Below, one piece after another: positions 30,121 to 40,323 of a stretch of 64,000 nucleotides of DNA. The stretch comes from Modestobacter sp. VKM Ac-2977 (GTDB taxonomy: Bacteria > Actinomycetota > Actinomycetes > Mycobacteriales > Geodermatophilaceae). Position numbers and translations under genes: made by a program. Position 1 is the stretch's first letter, and every line of letters starts with the position of its first letter. Where the stretch lies: assembly GCF_026968045.1 (NCBI RefSeq), contig NZ_JAPVBQ010000001.1:248001-312000 (forward strand), read 5' to 3'. Below the pieces are notes generated by a model, which was not told the origin of the DNA, searched no databases, and was given only the letters and a program-made list of their open reading frames with translations.

Positions 30121-32961
30121 GTGCGCACCGCTCCCGGGCCGGCGCGGATCGGCTCGCGCCTCGGCGCCCAGCCGGTGCTCGCCGCCCTGATCGTCCTCCT
30201 GCTCGCCCTGCCCGTCCTCGCCGTCGTCCTCGCCGGCACCGACCAGCCTGCCCGGGCCGCCGAGGCCGTGACCACCGAGGAGGCGCGGGTCCCCTCCGGT
30301 GCGGGCGCCGACGCCGTGGAGCTGGACACCACGCTGTACCTGCCCCCTGCGGGCGGCCCCGCGCCGGCCGTGCTGCTGGCCCACGGCTTCGGCGGCAGCA
30401 AGCAGTCGGTCGCGGCCGACGCGCGCGTGCTGGCCCGCCGCGGGTTCGTGGTGCTGACCTGGTCCGCGCGGGGCTTCGGCACCAGCAGCGGGCAGATCGG
30501 CCTCAACGACCCGCGCTACGAGGTGGCCGACGTCAGCACCCTGATCGACCTGCTCGCGACGCGGGACGACGTCGTCCTCGACGGCCCCGGGGACCCGCGG
30601 GTCGGTGTGGCCGGCGCCTCCTACGGTGGCGCGGTCTCGCTGCTGGCGGCCGCCTACGACGAGCGGATCGACGCGATCGCGCCGCAGATCACCTGGAACT
30701 CGCTGACCACGGCCTTCTTCCCCGACCAGGCCGCCGTCGTCGGCGCCGGCACCCCCGCCGATGTGCCGCGCACCGATGACGCCGGGGTGTTCAAGCGGAC
30801 CTGGGCCGGGTTGTTCTTCGGCAGCGGGTCGCTGCCCACCGGCGACGGGCGCCCCGGGGCCGGTGGCGACGGTGCCGCGTCCCTGGCCGATGGCCTCGAC
30901 CCGGCCGCCGTGCAGGCGCTGACCTGCGGGCGCTTCCGGGCCGACATCTGCGCGGCCTACGAGACCGCGGCCTCGACCGGCGAGCTCAGCCCCGAGGTCG
31001 CCGCCGTCCTGGAGCGGAGCAGCCCGGCGGGCGTGCTCGACCGGATCACCGCGCCCACGCTGCTGCTGCAGGGCACCCAGGACTCGCTGTTCGGGCTGGG
31101 CGAGGCCGACGCCAACGCCCGGGGGGTCGCCGCCAACGGCACCGACGTGCGGATGGTCTGGTTCGCCGGCGGCCACGACGCCTCGCCTTCTGGCCGGGTG
31201 ACCGCGGAGCTGCGGGACGAGGTCGCCGCCTGGTTCGACGTCCACCTCGATGGCGCCGACGGCGACACCGGCGGTTTCCGCTACCCGGCCCCCACCGGCC
31301 TGGGCAGCGGGGTCGGGCGGGTCCAGGGCGGCTCGCAGACGGTCTCCGTCGACGAGTACCCCGGCCTGGCCGACGGCGAGCCCGTCGAGAGCCGGGCGGT
31401 CGAGCTGGCCGGCCCCACCCAGCCGGTGGTCACGCCGGCCGGCGGCAGCCCGGCCGCGCTCACCACCATCCCCGGTCTCGGCTCTGTCGGCGCCGCGCTC
31501 GCCGGGACCACGCTGGAGATCCCGGGGCAGTTCGCCGCCTTCGAGAGCCCGGAGCTCACCGAGGCCGTGGAGGTGGTCGGGGCGCCGACCACCACCCTCG
31601 CCGTGTCGGCACCGGACGGGACGGCGACGATGTTCGCCAAGCTCTACGACGTCGCGCCCGACGGCACGACGACGCTGCCCAGCGGACTGGTCGCGCCGCT
31701 GGAGCTCACCGGGATCTCCACTGACCCGGCCGCCCCGACCGAGGTACCGGTGACGCTGCCGGCGATCGTCCACCGGTTCGAGGCCGGCCACACCATGCGC
31801 GTGGTCGTCTCCTCCACCGACCAGGCGTACGCCCTGCCCGCGTCGTCGGAGGTGTCGACGGTCGGGCTGGCCGAGGGGGCTGCGCTGGCCGCGCCGGTGG
31901 TGCCCGGCGAGGTGCAGGCCGCCGCCGGCTCGGCCCGCTGGTGGGTGCTCCTCGCCGTCCTCGCCGTCCTCGGGCTGCTGGGCTGGCTGGCCGCCGTCCT
32001 GCTCGGCCGCCGCCGGCGCCGGCGGGTGTCGGTCTCCGCGCCCGACGGGGAGGACGTGCCGCTGCGCTTCGAAGGGGTGACCAAGGCCTACGGGGACGGG
32101 TTCGTCGCCGTCCGGGACCTCTCCTTCGAGGTGCGCCGCGGCCAGGTGCTCGGCCTGCTCGGCCCCAACGGGGCGGGGAAGACGACGTCGCTGCGGATGC
32201 TCATGGGCCTGATCCGCCCGACCGAGGGTCGGATCGAGGTGTTCGGCCACGCCGCCGGGCCGGGCGCACCCGTGCTCTCCCGGCTGGGGTCGTTCGTGGA
32301 GGGCACCGGCCTGCAGCCGCACCTGAGCGGGCGGGACAACCTCACCCTCTACTGGGCCGCCACCGGCCGTCCGCCGGCCGACGCGCACATGGAGGAGGCG
32401 ATCGAGATCGCCGGGCTGGGCACGGCCCTGGACAAGCGGGTGCGCAGCTACAGCCAGGGCATGCGGCAGCGGGTGGCGATCGCCCAGGCGATGCTCGGGC
32501 TCCCCGACCTGCTGGTGCTCGACGAGCCCACCAACGGGCTGGACCCGCCCCAGATCCACGCGATGCGCGACGTGCTCCGGTCCTACGCGGAGACCGGTCG
32601 CACCGTGATCATCTCCAGCCACCTGCTGTCGGAGATCGAGCAGACCTGCAGCCACGTCGTGGTCATGGCCAAGGGGCAGAAGATCGTCCAGGGCACGGTC
32701 GAGGAGATCGTCGGCACCGGGGGAGCAGTGCTCGTCGGGCTCGCCGACCCGGCCGACACCGACCGGGCAGTCGCCGTCCTGGCGGGGCTACCCGGGGTCG
32801 GCGAGGTGGAGCGGAGCTCGGAGGGCCTGGTCGTCGACCTCGGCCCGACGACCCGCGCGACCGCGCTGACCGCGCTGGTCGAGGCCGGCATCGGGGTCGA
32901 CCAGCTCACCCCGCGCCGCCGGCTGGAGGACGCGTTCCTGTCACTGGTGGGGGAGTCATGA
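30121..32961 (+). CDS. Fusion: extracellular alpha/beta hydrolase + ABC ATPase
   Basis: A 946-residue fusion. A membrane segment at about 19-40 leads to a CocE/S15-like alpha/beta hydrolase with candidate triad Ser167 (GASYGG), Asp321 (GTQDSLFG) and His352 (GGHDA). A PepX_C-like beta domain runs to about 600. A second membrane segment at about 608-630 (VLLAVLAVLGLLGWLAAVLL) ends in an Arg cluster. A complete ABC ATPase follows: Walker A GPNGAGKTT near 681-689, signature YSQGM near 777, Walker B LLVLDEP near 798. Topology puts the hydrolase outside and the ATPase inside. The permease gene overlaps its stop. Confidence 0.9.
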   Translation: MRTAPGPARIGSRLGAQPVLAALIVLLLALPVLAVVLAGTDQPARAAEAVTTEEARVPSGAGADAVELDTTLYLPPAGGPAPAVLLAHGFGGSKQSVAADARVLARRGFVVLTWSARGFGTSSGQIGLNDPRYEVADVSTLIDLLATRDDVVLDGPGDPRVGVAGASYGGAVSLLAAAYDERIDAIAPQITWNSLTTAFFPDQAAVVGAGTPADVPRTDDAGVFKRTWAGLFFGSGSLPTGDGRPGAGGDGAASLADGLDPAAVQALTCGRFRADICAAYETAASTGELSPEVAAVLERSSPAGVLDRITAPTLLLQGTQDSLFGLGEADANARGVAANGTDVRMVWFAGGHDASPSGRVTAELRDEVAAWFDVHLDGADGDTGGFRYPAPTGLGSGVGRVQGGSQTVSVDEYPGLADGEPVESRAVELAGPTQPVVTPAGGSPAALTTIPGLGSVGAALAGTTLEIPGQFAAFESPELTEAVEVVGAPTTTLAVSAPDGTATMFAKLYDVAPDGTTTLPSGLVAPLELTGISTDPAAPTEVPVTLPAIVHRFEAGHTMRVVVSSTDQAYALPASSEVSTVGLAEGAALAAPVVPGEVQAAAGSARWWVLLAVLAVLGLLGWLAAVLLGRRRRRRVSVSAPDGEDVPLRFEGVTKAYGDGFVAVRDLSFEVRRGQVLGLLGPNGAGKTTSLRMLMGLIRPTEGRIEVFGHAAGPGAPVLSRLGSFVEGTGLQPHLSGRDNLTLYWAATGRPPADAHMEEAIEIAGLGTALDKRVRSYSQGMRQRVAIAQAMLGLPDLLVLDEPTNGLDPPQIHAMRDVLRSYAETGRTVIISSHLLSEIEQTCSHVVVMAKGQKIVQGTVEEIVGTGGAVLVGLADPADTDRAVAVLAGLPGVGEVERSSEGLVVDLGPTTRATALTALVEAGIGVDQLTPRRRLEDAFLSLVGES

Positions 32962-33872
32962 GCACGGACACGACAGGTCCCGGTTCCACCAGAATGGCCA
33001 ATTCGGTGGACTCGAAGGCGCAGGCGACGGGGGCGGCGGCCGGGTACCGGCCGGAGCGGACGCTGCGGCTGGGCGTCGAGCTGCGGCGTCAGTTCAAGCG
33101 CCGCCGCACCCTCGGCGTCTTCGCGTTGATGGCGGCGCTGCCGCTGATCCTGATCGGCGCCCTGCAACTGGGCGGCACCGAGGAGGCGGAGGAGAACAGC
33201 CGGATCAACCTGGTGGACGTCGCCTCGGCGAGCGGACTGAACCTCACCCTGTTCACCCTCTTCGCCACCACCGGCTTCTTCCTGGTCGTCGTCTTCGCGC
33301 TGTTCTTCGGCGACACCGTGGCCAGCGAGGCGTCCTGGGGGTCGCTGCGCTACGCGCTCGCCACACCCGTGCCGCGAGCCCGGCTGCTGCGCCAGAAGTG
33401 GCTGGCCGCCCTGGTCCTGTCGGTCGGCGCGATGGTGCTGCTGGTCGTCGTCGCGGTGGTCGCCGGCGGGATCGCCTTCGGCTTCGGCGACGTGCAGACC
33501 CCGATCGGGGTGGCGCTGGACCAGGGGACGGCGCTGCTCCGGCTGGCCGGGATGGTCGGCTACCTCGCCGTGCACCTGCTCGTGGTGGGCACGCTGGCGT
33601 TCTGGCTGTCCACGGTCACCGACGCGCCGCTGGCCGCGGTCGGCGGGGCGGTGTTCAGCACGGTCGTGTTCGCCGTGCTGGAGCAGGTCGAGCAGCTGGG
33701 CGGGATCCGCGACTGGTTCCCGACCGCGTTCAACTACGCCTGGACCGACCTGCTGCAGACCCCGGTGGACTCCGGCGACCTGTTCCGCGGCGTGGTCCAG
33801 GGGCTCGTCTACTCGGCCGTCTTCACCGCGCTGGCCTTCCGCCACTTCGCCCGCAAGGACGTCACCTCCTGA
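32958..33872 (+). CDS. ABC-2 type transporter permease
   Basis: A 304-residue membrane protein with about six hydrophobic segments (for example TGFFLVVVFALFFGDTVASE and VLSVGAMVLLVVVAVVAGG). The motif SEASWGSLRYALATPVPRARLL is typical of ABC-2 permeases. The ATG overlaps the stop of the hydrolase-ATPase gene (ATGA), with GGGGGAG upstream, so it should be that ATPase's partner. The first 30 residues are non-membrane and partly encoded by a degenerate palindrome (32986-33009). Confidence 0.88.
   Translation: MSTDTTGPGSTRMANSVDSKAQATGAAAGYRPERTLRLGVELRRQFKRRRTLGVFALMAALPLILIGALQLGGTEEAEENSRINLVDVASASGLNLTLFTLFATTGFFLVVVFALFFGDTVASEASWGSLRYALATPVPRARLLRQKWLAALVLSVGAMVLLVVVAVVAGGIAFGFGDVQTPIGVALDQGTALLRLAGMVGYLAVHLLVVGTLAFWLSTVTDAPLAAVGGAVFSTVVFAVLEQVEQLGGIRDWFPTAFNYAWTDLLQTPVDSGDLFRGVVQGLVYSAVFTALAFRHFARKDVTS
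32986..33009. repeat. Degenerate 24-bp palindrome near permease start
   Basis: It has the same size and GAATGGCCA-type centre as the perfect palindrome in nadB, with three mismatched pairs. It also reads through in frame as RMANSVD near a protein N-terminus. Confidence 0.4.
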
Positions 33873-33885
33873 GCGACGCAGCGCG

Positions 33886-34710
33886 CTAGCCGAGAGAGGC
33901 CAGCACCGCCTGCGCCCAGCCCTCGCCCATCGGGGCGTCGGTGACGACGGCGTTGGGGACGGCGTCGAGCCGGGCCGCCATGCCGTCCACGGCCGCGCCG
34001 TTCGCGGTCACCCACAGCCGGCCGACCGCCGGGGCCATCTCCAGGTCGCTCACGCTGTCGCCGACGGCCACGGCGTCGGAGGCGGTCAGGCCGCGGCGGG
34101 TGAGGTCCCAGGTGATCGCGGCGCCCTTGGAGATCCCGCGCGGCATCAGGTGGTAGACGTGCGGTGGCAGGGCGTCGGCGTCCAGCGTCATCCGCGGGGT
34201 GGCCGGCACCGCGCCGTTGTCGTTCATGGTCAGCCAGCCCCAGCCGCGTTCGATCAGCCAGCGGTCGACCGCAGCGGCGTCCACCCGGCCGCGCAGCAGT
34301 GCGTCGGCGGAGTGGGTGGCGTGCCAGGGTTCGTGCCACTCGATCCGCCCGGGGTGCGCGGCGATCAGCTGCTCCACCACGCCCAGCTCGGCGAGCACGT
34401 CCATCGGCGTCCGGCCGGCGAACTGCTCGGGCAGGTCGCCGGTGAGCAGGTGGGTCTCCCGGCCGCCGTGCCAGCTGACCAGCGAGCCCAGCTCGGCGAT
34501 CGCGCCGTCGACGGCGAAGATCCGCCCGGCCTCCAGCAGCTGGGCGTGGGTGCGGCCGCTGACCAGCACCAGTGCGACACCGGCCCGGTGCAGTTCGAGC
34601 AGCGCGGCGGCGGGGGAGGCGGTCAGCTCTCGGTCGGCGGTGTGCCAGAAGGAGCCGCGCGGCCCCACCATGGTGCCGTCCAGGTCGGTGTAGACGATGC
34701 GGGTGGCCAC
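33886..34710 (-). CDS. HAD-superfamily hydrolase (Cof/SPP-like)
   Basis: A 274-residue phosphatase of the HAD fold. Nucleophile motif YTDLDGTMVG has Asp9 and Asp11; motif II is VLVSGRT; a late Lys (GISKGAAI) and motif IV GDSVSDLEM follow. The large cap between motifs II and III (type C2) and the ending resemble the sucrose-phosphate-phosphatase/Cof group; the substrate is unknown. GTG 34710 lies six bases after a CAGGAT hexamer. It diverges from the riboswitch-controlled threonine synthase gene. Confidence 0.82.
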   Translation of the reverse strand: MATRIVYTDLDGTMVGPRGSFWHTADRELTASPAAALLELHRAGVALVLVSGRTHAQLLEAGRIFAVDGAIAELGSLVSWHGGRETHLLTGDLPEQFAGRTPMDVLAELGVVEQLIAAHPGRIEWHEPWHATHSADALLRGRVDAAAVDRWLIERGWGWLTMNDNGAVPATPRMTLDADALPPHVYHLMPRGISKGAAITWDLTRRGLTASDAVAVGDSVSDLEMAPAVGRLWVTANGAAVDGMAARLDAVPNAVVTDAPMGEGWAQAVLASLG

Positions 34711-34752
34711 CGGCCCATCCTGGCGGTGCGTCGCGGGCGGGCGGCCCCCGGG

Positions 34753-34758
34753 TAGAGT
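34753..34758 (+). promoter_or_regulatory. Probable -10 (TAGAGT) for riboswitch-thrC transcript
   Basis: TAGAGT is 13 bases before the first riboswitch stem, placing the transcript start just upstream of the aptamer. Confidence 0.5.
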
Positions 34759-34771
34759 GACGTGCGTTCCA

Positions 34772-34896
34772 CTCATCCAGAGGGGCAGAGGGACACGGCC
34801 CGTTGAAGCCCCGGCAACCGCGGTCTGCGCGTATGCGCAGCGTGAGGTGCCAATTCCGTCCCGCGCGGCTCGACGGCCCGGCGCGGGGAAGATGAG
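34772..34896 (+). promoter_or_regulatory. SAM-I riboswitch upstream of thrC
   Basis: The conserved aptamer core is readable: AGAGGG, CGGCCCGTTGAAGCC, CCGGCAACC and GGTGCCAATTCC in order. The closing stem P1 is CTCATC (34772-34777) with GATGAG (34891-34896). The ribosome-binding sequence GAGGAGG (34894-34900) shares three bases with P1. No terminator fits in the 14 bases before the ATG, so control is probably at translation. Confidence 0.9.
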
Positions 34897-34910
34897 GAGG
34901 TAGTCGTCGA

Positions 34911-36212
34911 ATGACCCTGACCGCTCCCGGTTCCGCCCAGGCAGACTCCACCGCCGGTGGACAGATCTCCCCCAACCCGGCCCGTGGCCTGGTCTGTCGC
35001 AACTGCGGCGCCACCTTCGGGCTCATCGCCGAGCACGCCTGCGCGGAGTGCTTCGGCCCGCTCGAGGTCGACTACGACCCCGAGCTCATGCGCGCGGTGA
35101 CCCGCGAGGAGATCGAGGCCGGGCCGCAGAACATCTGGCGGTACGTCGCCCTGCTCCCGGTGGGGCACGACCCGGCCTCCCGGGTCAGCCTCGACCCGGG
35201 CATGACCCCGCTGGTGCGCGCCGACCGGCTGGCCGCCGAGCTCGGCCTCACCGGTGGGCTCTGGGTGAAGGACGACTCGGCCAACCCCACCCACTCCTTC
35301 AAGGACCGGGTGGTGAGCCTGGCCGCCACCGCGGCCAAGAGCTTCGGCTACACCAAGATCGCCTGTGCCTCCACCGGCAACCTGGCCAACTCCGTCGCCG
35401 CGCACGCCGCGCGGATGGGGCTGCCCTCCTTCGTGTTCGTGCCCAGCGACCTCGAGCCCGGCAAGATCACCCAGTCGGCGGTCTACGGGCAGGCGCTGGT
35501 CGCCGTCGACGGGTCCTACGACGACGTCAACCGGCTGACCAGCGAGCTCGCCGAGACCGACGAGTTCGAGGACACCGCCTTCGTCAACCAGAACGTCCGG
35601 CCGTACTACGCCGAGGGTTCCAAGACGATGGGCTACGAGATCGCCGAGCAGCTGGGCTGGCGGATCCCGGCCCAGGTGGTCATCCCGATGGCCTCGGGCT
35701 CGCTGCTCACCAAGGTCGACAAGGCCTGGCGGGAGCTGGTCGCGGCCGGCATCGTCGCCGACACCGAGTGGAAGGTCTTCGGCGCCCAGTCCGCCGGCTG
35801 CGACCCGATCGCCACCGCGTTCGACAACGGCTGGGACGTCGTCAAGCCGGTCAAGCCCACCGGGATCGCCAAGTCGCTGAACATCGGCAACCCTGCGGAC
35901 GGCCCGTACGCGCTGGATGCCATCCGGCGCACCGGCGGCTCGGTCGGCCGGGTCGGGGACGACGAGATCGTGCAGGGCATCCGGGACCTGGCCCGCACGA
36001 CCGGTGTGTTCGCCGAGACCGCTGGTGGCGTGACCACCGCGGTGCTGCGGCAGCTGGTGGAGAAGGGGCTGATCGACCCCACGAAGGAGGTCGTCGTCCT
36101 CAACACCGGCGAGGGGCTGAAGACCCTCGACCCGCTGCTGCCGGTGGTCGGCCCCTCGCACCACGTGCAGCCGTCGCTGAAGTCGCTGCGCGAGGCCGGA
36201 CTCATCGCCTGA
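34911..36212 (+). CDS. thrC: Threonine synthase ThrC
   Basis: PLP enzyme converting O-phosphohomoserine to threonine. The 433 residues include an N-terminal zinc-ribbon-like C-X2-C...C-X2-C ([16 protein letters not shown]), the PLP lysine Lys131 in THSFKDR, phosphate-binding TGNLANS, and [13 protein letters not shown] 34911 is ten bases after GAGGAGG. It sits behind a SAM riboswitch, which is unexpected for a threonine gene, so a related phosphohomoserine-using activity is worth considering. cspA and groEL follow. Confidence 0.88.
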   Translation: MTLTAPGSAQADSTAGGQISPNPARGLVCRNCGATFGLIAEHACAECFGPLEVDYDPELMRAVTREEIEAGPQNIWRYVALLPVGHDPASRVSLDPGMTPLVRADRLAAELGLTGGLWVKDDSANPTHSFKDRVVSLAATAAKSFGYTKIACASTGNLANSVAAHAARMGLPSFVFVPSDLEPGKITQSAVYGQALVAVDGSYDDVNRLTSELAETDEFEDTAFVNQNVRPYYAEGSKTMGYEIAEQLGWRIPAQVVIPMASGSLLTKVDKAWRELVAAGIVADTEWKVFGAQSAGCDPIATAFDNGWDVVKPVKPTGIAKSLNIGNPADGPYALDAIRRTGGSVGRVGDDEIVQGIRDLARTTGVFAETAGGVTTAVLRQLVEKGLIDPTKEVVVLNTGEGLKTLDPLLPVVGPSHHVQPSLKSLREAGLIA

Positions 36213-36218
36213 GGGAGG

Positions 36219-36236
36219 GGGCCCCTGCCGGGGCCC
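36219..36236 (+). terminator. Hairpin after thrC
   Basis: GGGCCCC and GGGGCCC pair around TGCC, 6 bases after the thrC stop. Confidence 0.55.
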
Positions 36237-36286
36237 GGAACGCAGCCGCGGCAGCACTCGGACGGGTGTATGGCGTGGTCAGGGCC

Positions 36287-36315
36287 GTGACCTGGGACAC
36301 CCCCTGCTGTACCGT
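36287..36315 (+). promoter_or_regulatory. Possible cspA promoter
   Basis: GTGACC and TACCGT are separated by 17 bases. The transcript would carry about a 100-base 5' leader, as is common for cold-shock genes. Confidence 0.45.
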
Positions 36316-36421
36316 TCCGCGCGGTTCGAGTTCCACGTTCGTGTTCGGCGGGCGGAAGAGCGAGACCCCGGCCCCTCGAGTCTCAAGGGGCCGTCCGCAC
36401 GCACTGAACGTGGGAGCACAC

Positions 36422-36622
36422 GTGGCACAGGGCACCGTGAAGTGGTTCAACGCCGAGAAGGGCTTCGGCTTCATCGCCGTCGACGGCGGCCAGGACGTCT
36501 TCGTCCACTACTCGGCCATCCAGATGGACGGGTACAAGAGCCTCGAAGAGGGCCAGCGGGTCAGCTTCGAGGTCGTCCAGGGCGACAAGGGCCCGCAGGC
36601 GGACGCCGTCCAGAGCGCCTGA
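36422..36622 (+). CDS. cspA: Cold-shock protein CspA-like
   Basis: A 66-residue single OB-fold RNA chaperone. RNP1 (KGFGFI) and RNP2 (VFVHY) are intact, with the usual [12 protein letters not shown] opening. GTG 36422 follows GGGAG. The long leader before it suggests post-transcriptional control. It sits between thrC and groEL, an arrangement I recall from other actinobacteria. Confidence 0.95.
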   Translation: MAQGTVKWFNAEKGFGFIAVDGGQDVFVHYSAIQMDGYKSLEEGQRVSFEVVQGDKGPQADAVQSA

Positions 36623-38518
<1,896 letters not shown>

Positions 38519-38527
38519 GTCCGCACC

Positions 38528-38546
38528 GCTCAGCGTCCCGCTGAGC
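38528..38546 (+). terminator. First hairpin after groEL
   Basis: GCTCAGCG and CGCTGAGC pair around TCC, 10 bases after the stop. Confidence 0.5.
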
Positions 38547-38569
38547 ACTGCACCACCAGCACTGCCCGG

Positions 38570-38603
38570 CAGGGGCGGTCCCGCACTCGCGGGGCCGCCC
38601 CTG
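38570..38603 (+). terminator. Main terminator after groEL
   Basis: A 15-bp stem with one G-T wobble and an ACTC loop. Confidence 0.7.
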
Positions 38604-38627
38604 TCGGCGTTCTGGCCTGATCTCCCC

Positions 38628-38699
38628 GACGATCATGGGTCTGCGGTGGCGACCCGCCGCTGTCGCTCGGCATGTCGGCCCGCTGACTCCATGATCGTC
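38628..38699. repeat. Spaced inverted repeat, groEL-GPP34 gap
   Basis: GACGATCATGG (38628-38638) and CCATGATCGTC (38689-38699) are perfect complements 50 bases apart, between convergent genes. The stretch holds no gene. Confidence 0.55.
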
Positions 38700-38746
38700 A
38701 GCGCCGTGGGTCGGGCGCCGGCGACCACCTCCGTGGTCGCCCGCAC

Positions 38747-39382
38747 CTACCCCGGGTCGCCGATCGCGGGGCCGTCGAGGTCGTGGCCGTTCGAGCGCAT
38801 CTGCGTCCGCAGCTCGGTGAGCCGGTCGACCACGAGTTCCGCGGCCCACTGTGCCTCGCCGAGTCCGGCCAGCACCCAGGACGGCGGCTCGCCGAGCTTC
38901 CCGCTCAGCGCGCTGACCTTGCCCACCGCCAGGACGGCGAGCGTCTGCTGACTCGCATCCGCGTCGGGCTCGCCGGTCCGGCCCCGGGCCCGGTCGGCTT
39001 CCGTGCGAGCCGGGTCGCCGTCGTCGTAGCTGCGGAACGGCCGCAGTGGTGACCACGGGCGCAACTGCCAGACCCCGGCCAACACCAGCCGGCCGACCCA
39101 CTCGTCGAAGCCCGGCGCACCCCAGTCCAGCCAGTCCTGCAGCGAACCGTCGCCCTCGTCGGCCTGCGCGGCGACGTCGGCCAGGCCGATCGCGGCTGCT
39201 CGCTGGTGGTCCATCTCCACCGCGTCGTCGGTCAGGGTCAGTGCCCCACCGATCGCCAGGTCGAGGATCAGCCCGCCGCGCACGACGTGGTCGTCGAACG
39301 TGAGGCCGCGGGGACGGCCGCGCCGGTTCAGGCACAGTGCCGTCAGCCGGGTGGCGACCAGGTCGCGCAGCGGCTCGGTCAC
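38747..39382 (-). CDS. Putative GPP34 (Golgi phosphoprotein 3-like) protein
   Basis: A 211-residue soluble protein. LVATRLTALCLNRRGRPRG and then VVRGGLILDLAIGGALTL have the pattern of the GPP34 family, which in eukaryotes binds PI4P; bacterial members are of unknown role and common in actinobacteria. Assignment is by pattern only. Its GTG overlaps (GTGA) the stop of a 24-codon ORF that looks like the broken start of a VOC-family gene, so it is probably translated by coupling from that remnant. Confidence 0.55.
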   Translation of the reverse strand: MTEPLRDLVATRLTALCLNRRGRPRGLTFDDHVVRGGLILDLAIGGALTLTDDAVEMDHQRAAAIGLADVAAQADEGDGSLQDWLDWGAPGFDEWVGRLVLAGVWQLRPWSPLRPFRSYDDGDPARTEADRARGRTGEPDADASQQTLAVLAVGKVSALSGKLGEPPSWVLAGLGEAQWAAELVVDRLTELRTQMRSNGHDLDGPAIGDPG

Positions 39383-39453
39383 GCGTTGGCCAGCGCCTGG
39401 TGGTCGACGGCGTCCAGGCAGAGGTCCTTGAAGCGCGCCGGGGAGTCGCTCAT
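39379..39453 (-). pseudogene. 5' remnant of a VOC/glyoxalase-like gene
   Basis: The 24 codons read MSDSPARFKDLCLDAVDHQA and four more residues before TGA. FKDLCLDAVD is the typical opening of glyoxalase-like (VOC) proteins in actinobacteria, which normally run about 120-250 residues. The rest is missing and the stop overlaps the next gene. A TACCCT hexamer lies 8 bases upstream, so the remnant keeps a working-looking leaderless promoter. Confidence 0.6.
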
Positions 39454-39461
39454 GGTCGAGC

Positions 39462-39467
39462 AGGGTA
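39462..39467 (-). promoter_or_regulatory. Leaderless -10 (TACCCT)
   Basis: It serves the VOC remnant and probably the coupled GPP34-like gene. It lies only 10 bases from the divergent DUF72 start. Confidence 0.5.
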
Positions 39468-39477
39468 GGCGGCTGCG

Positions 39478-40323
39478 GTGACGGTGATCATCGGGACGTC
39501 GGGCTGGCAGTACCGCGACTGGCGGAGCCGCTTCTATCCGCCGGTGCTGCCGCAGCGACTCTGGCTGGAGCACCACGCCGAGCACTTCGCCACCGTCGAG
39601 AGCAACAACGCCTTCTACCGGCTGCCCGAGCAGGCCACCTTCGAGCGCTGGCGCGATCGCACCCCGCCGGACTACCGGTGGGCGGTGAAGGCCTCCCGCT
39701 TCCTCACCCACCTCAAGCGGCTGCGTGAGCCGGCCGAGCCGGTGTCCCGGCTGATGGACCGGGTGGCCGGCCTCGGCGACCGGCTGGACGTCGTCCTGCT
39801 GCAGCTGCCGCCCACGCTCAAGGCCGACGTCGACCTGCTCAGCGAGTGCCTCGGCCAGTTCCCGGCGGGCACCCGCGTCGCGGTGGAGCCCCGGCACGAG
39901 AGCTGGTGGACCGACGAGGTCCGCGGCCTGCTCGAGCGGTACCAGGCCGCGCTGTGCTGGGCCGACCGCGCCGAGCAGCCGATCGCGCCGCTGTGGCGCA
40001 CCGCCGAGTGGGGCTACCTACGGCTGCACACCGGCGAGCACGGGTGGGGCTACCGGCCGGAGACGCTGCAGCTGTGGGCGCAGCGGCTGGCGGAGACCTA
40101 CGGCGACGACGACGTGCTCGTCTACTTCAACAACGACCCCGGCGGCGCGGCCACCGTCGACGCGGTCACCTTCGCCGACGCGGTCCGGGCCACCGGGGGC
40201 ACGCACACCCGGGTGCCGACGATGGCCCAGGCCAGCGGTGCGGCCTGGCCGCCCAAGCCACCGCCCAAGACGCCGAGCCGTCAGAGGGCGGCGGGGTCCT
40301 CGGCGAAGGTCACGCCCAGCTGA
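39478..40323 (+). CDS. DUF72 family protein (YecE-like)
   Basis: A 281-residue TIM-barrel-like protein starting VTVIIGTSGWQYRDWRSRFYP. It contains [30 protein letters not shown] and VYFNNDPGG, all DUF72 hallmarks. The enzymatic role is unknown. The Pro/Lys/Ser-rich tail extends beyond the domain and its last 43 bases overlap the convergent oxidoreductase gene. The GTG is 24 bases from the divergent remnant's ATG. Confidence 0.93.
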   Translation: MTVIIGTSGWQYRDWRSRFYPPVLPQRLWLEHHAEHFATVESNNAFYRLPEQATFERWRDRTPPDYRWAVKASRFLTHLKRLREPAEPVSRLMDRVAGLGDRLDVVLLQLPPTLKADVDLLSECLGQFPAGTRVAVEPRHESWWTDEVRGLLERYQAALCWADRAEQPIAPLWRTAEWGYLRLHTGEHGWGYRPETLQLWAQRLAETYGDDDVLVYFNNDPGGAATVDAVTFADAVRATGGTHTRVPTMAQASGAAWPPKPPPKTPSRQRAAGSSAKVTPS

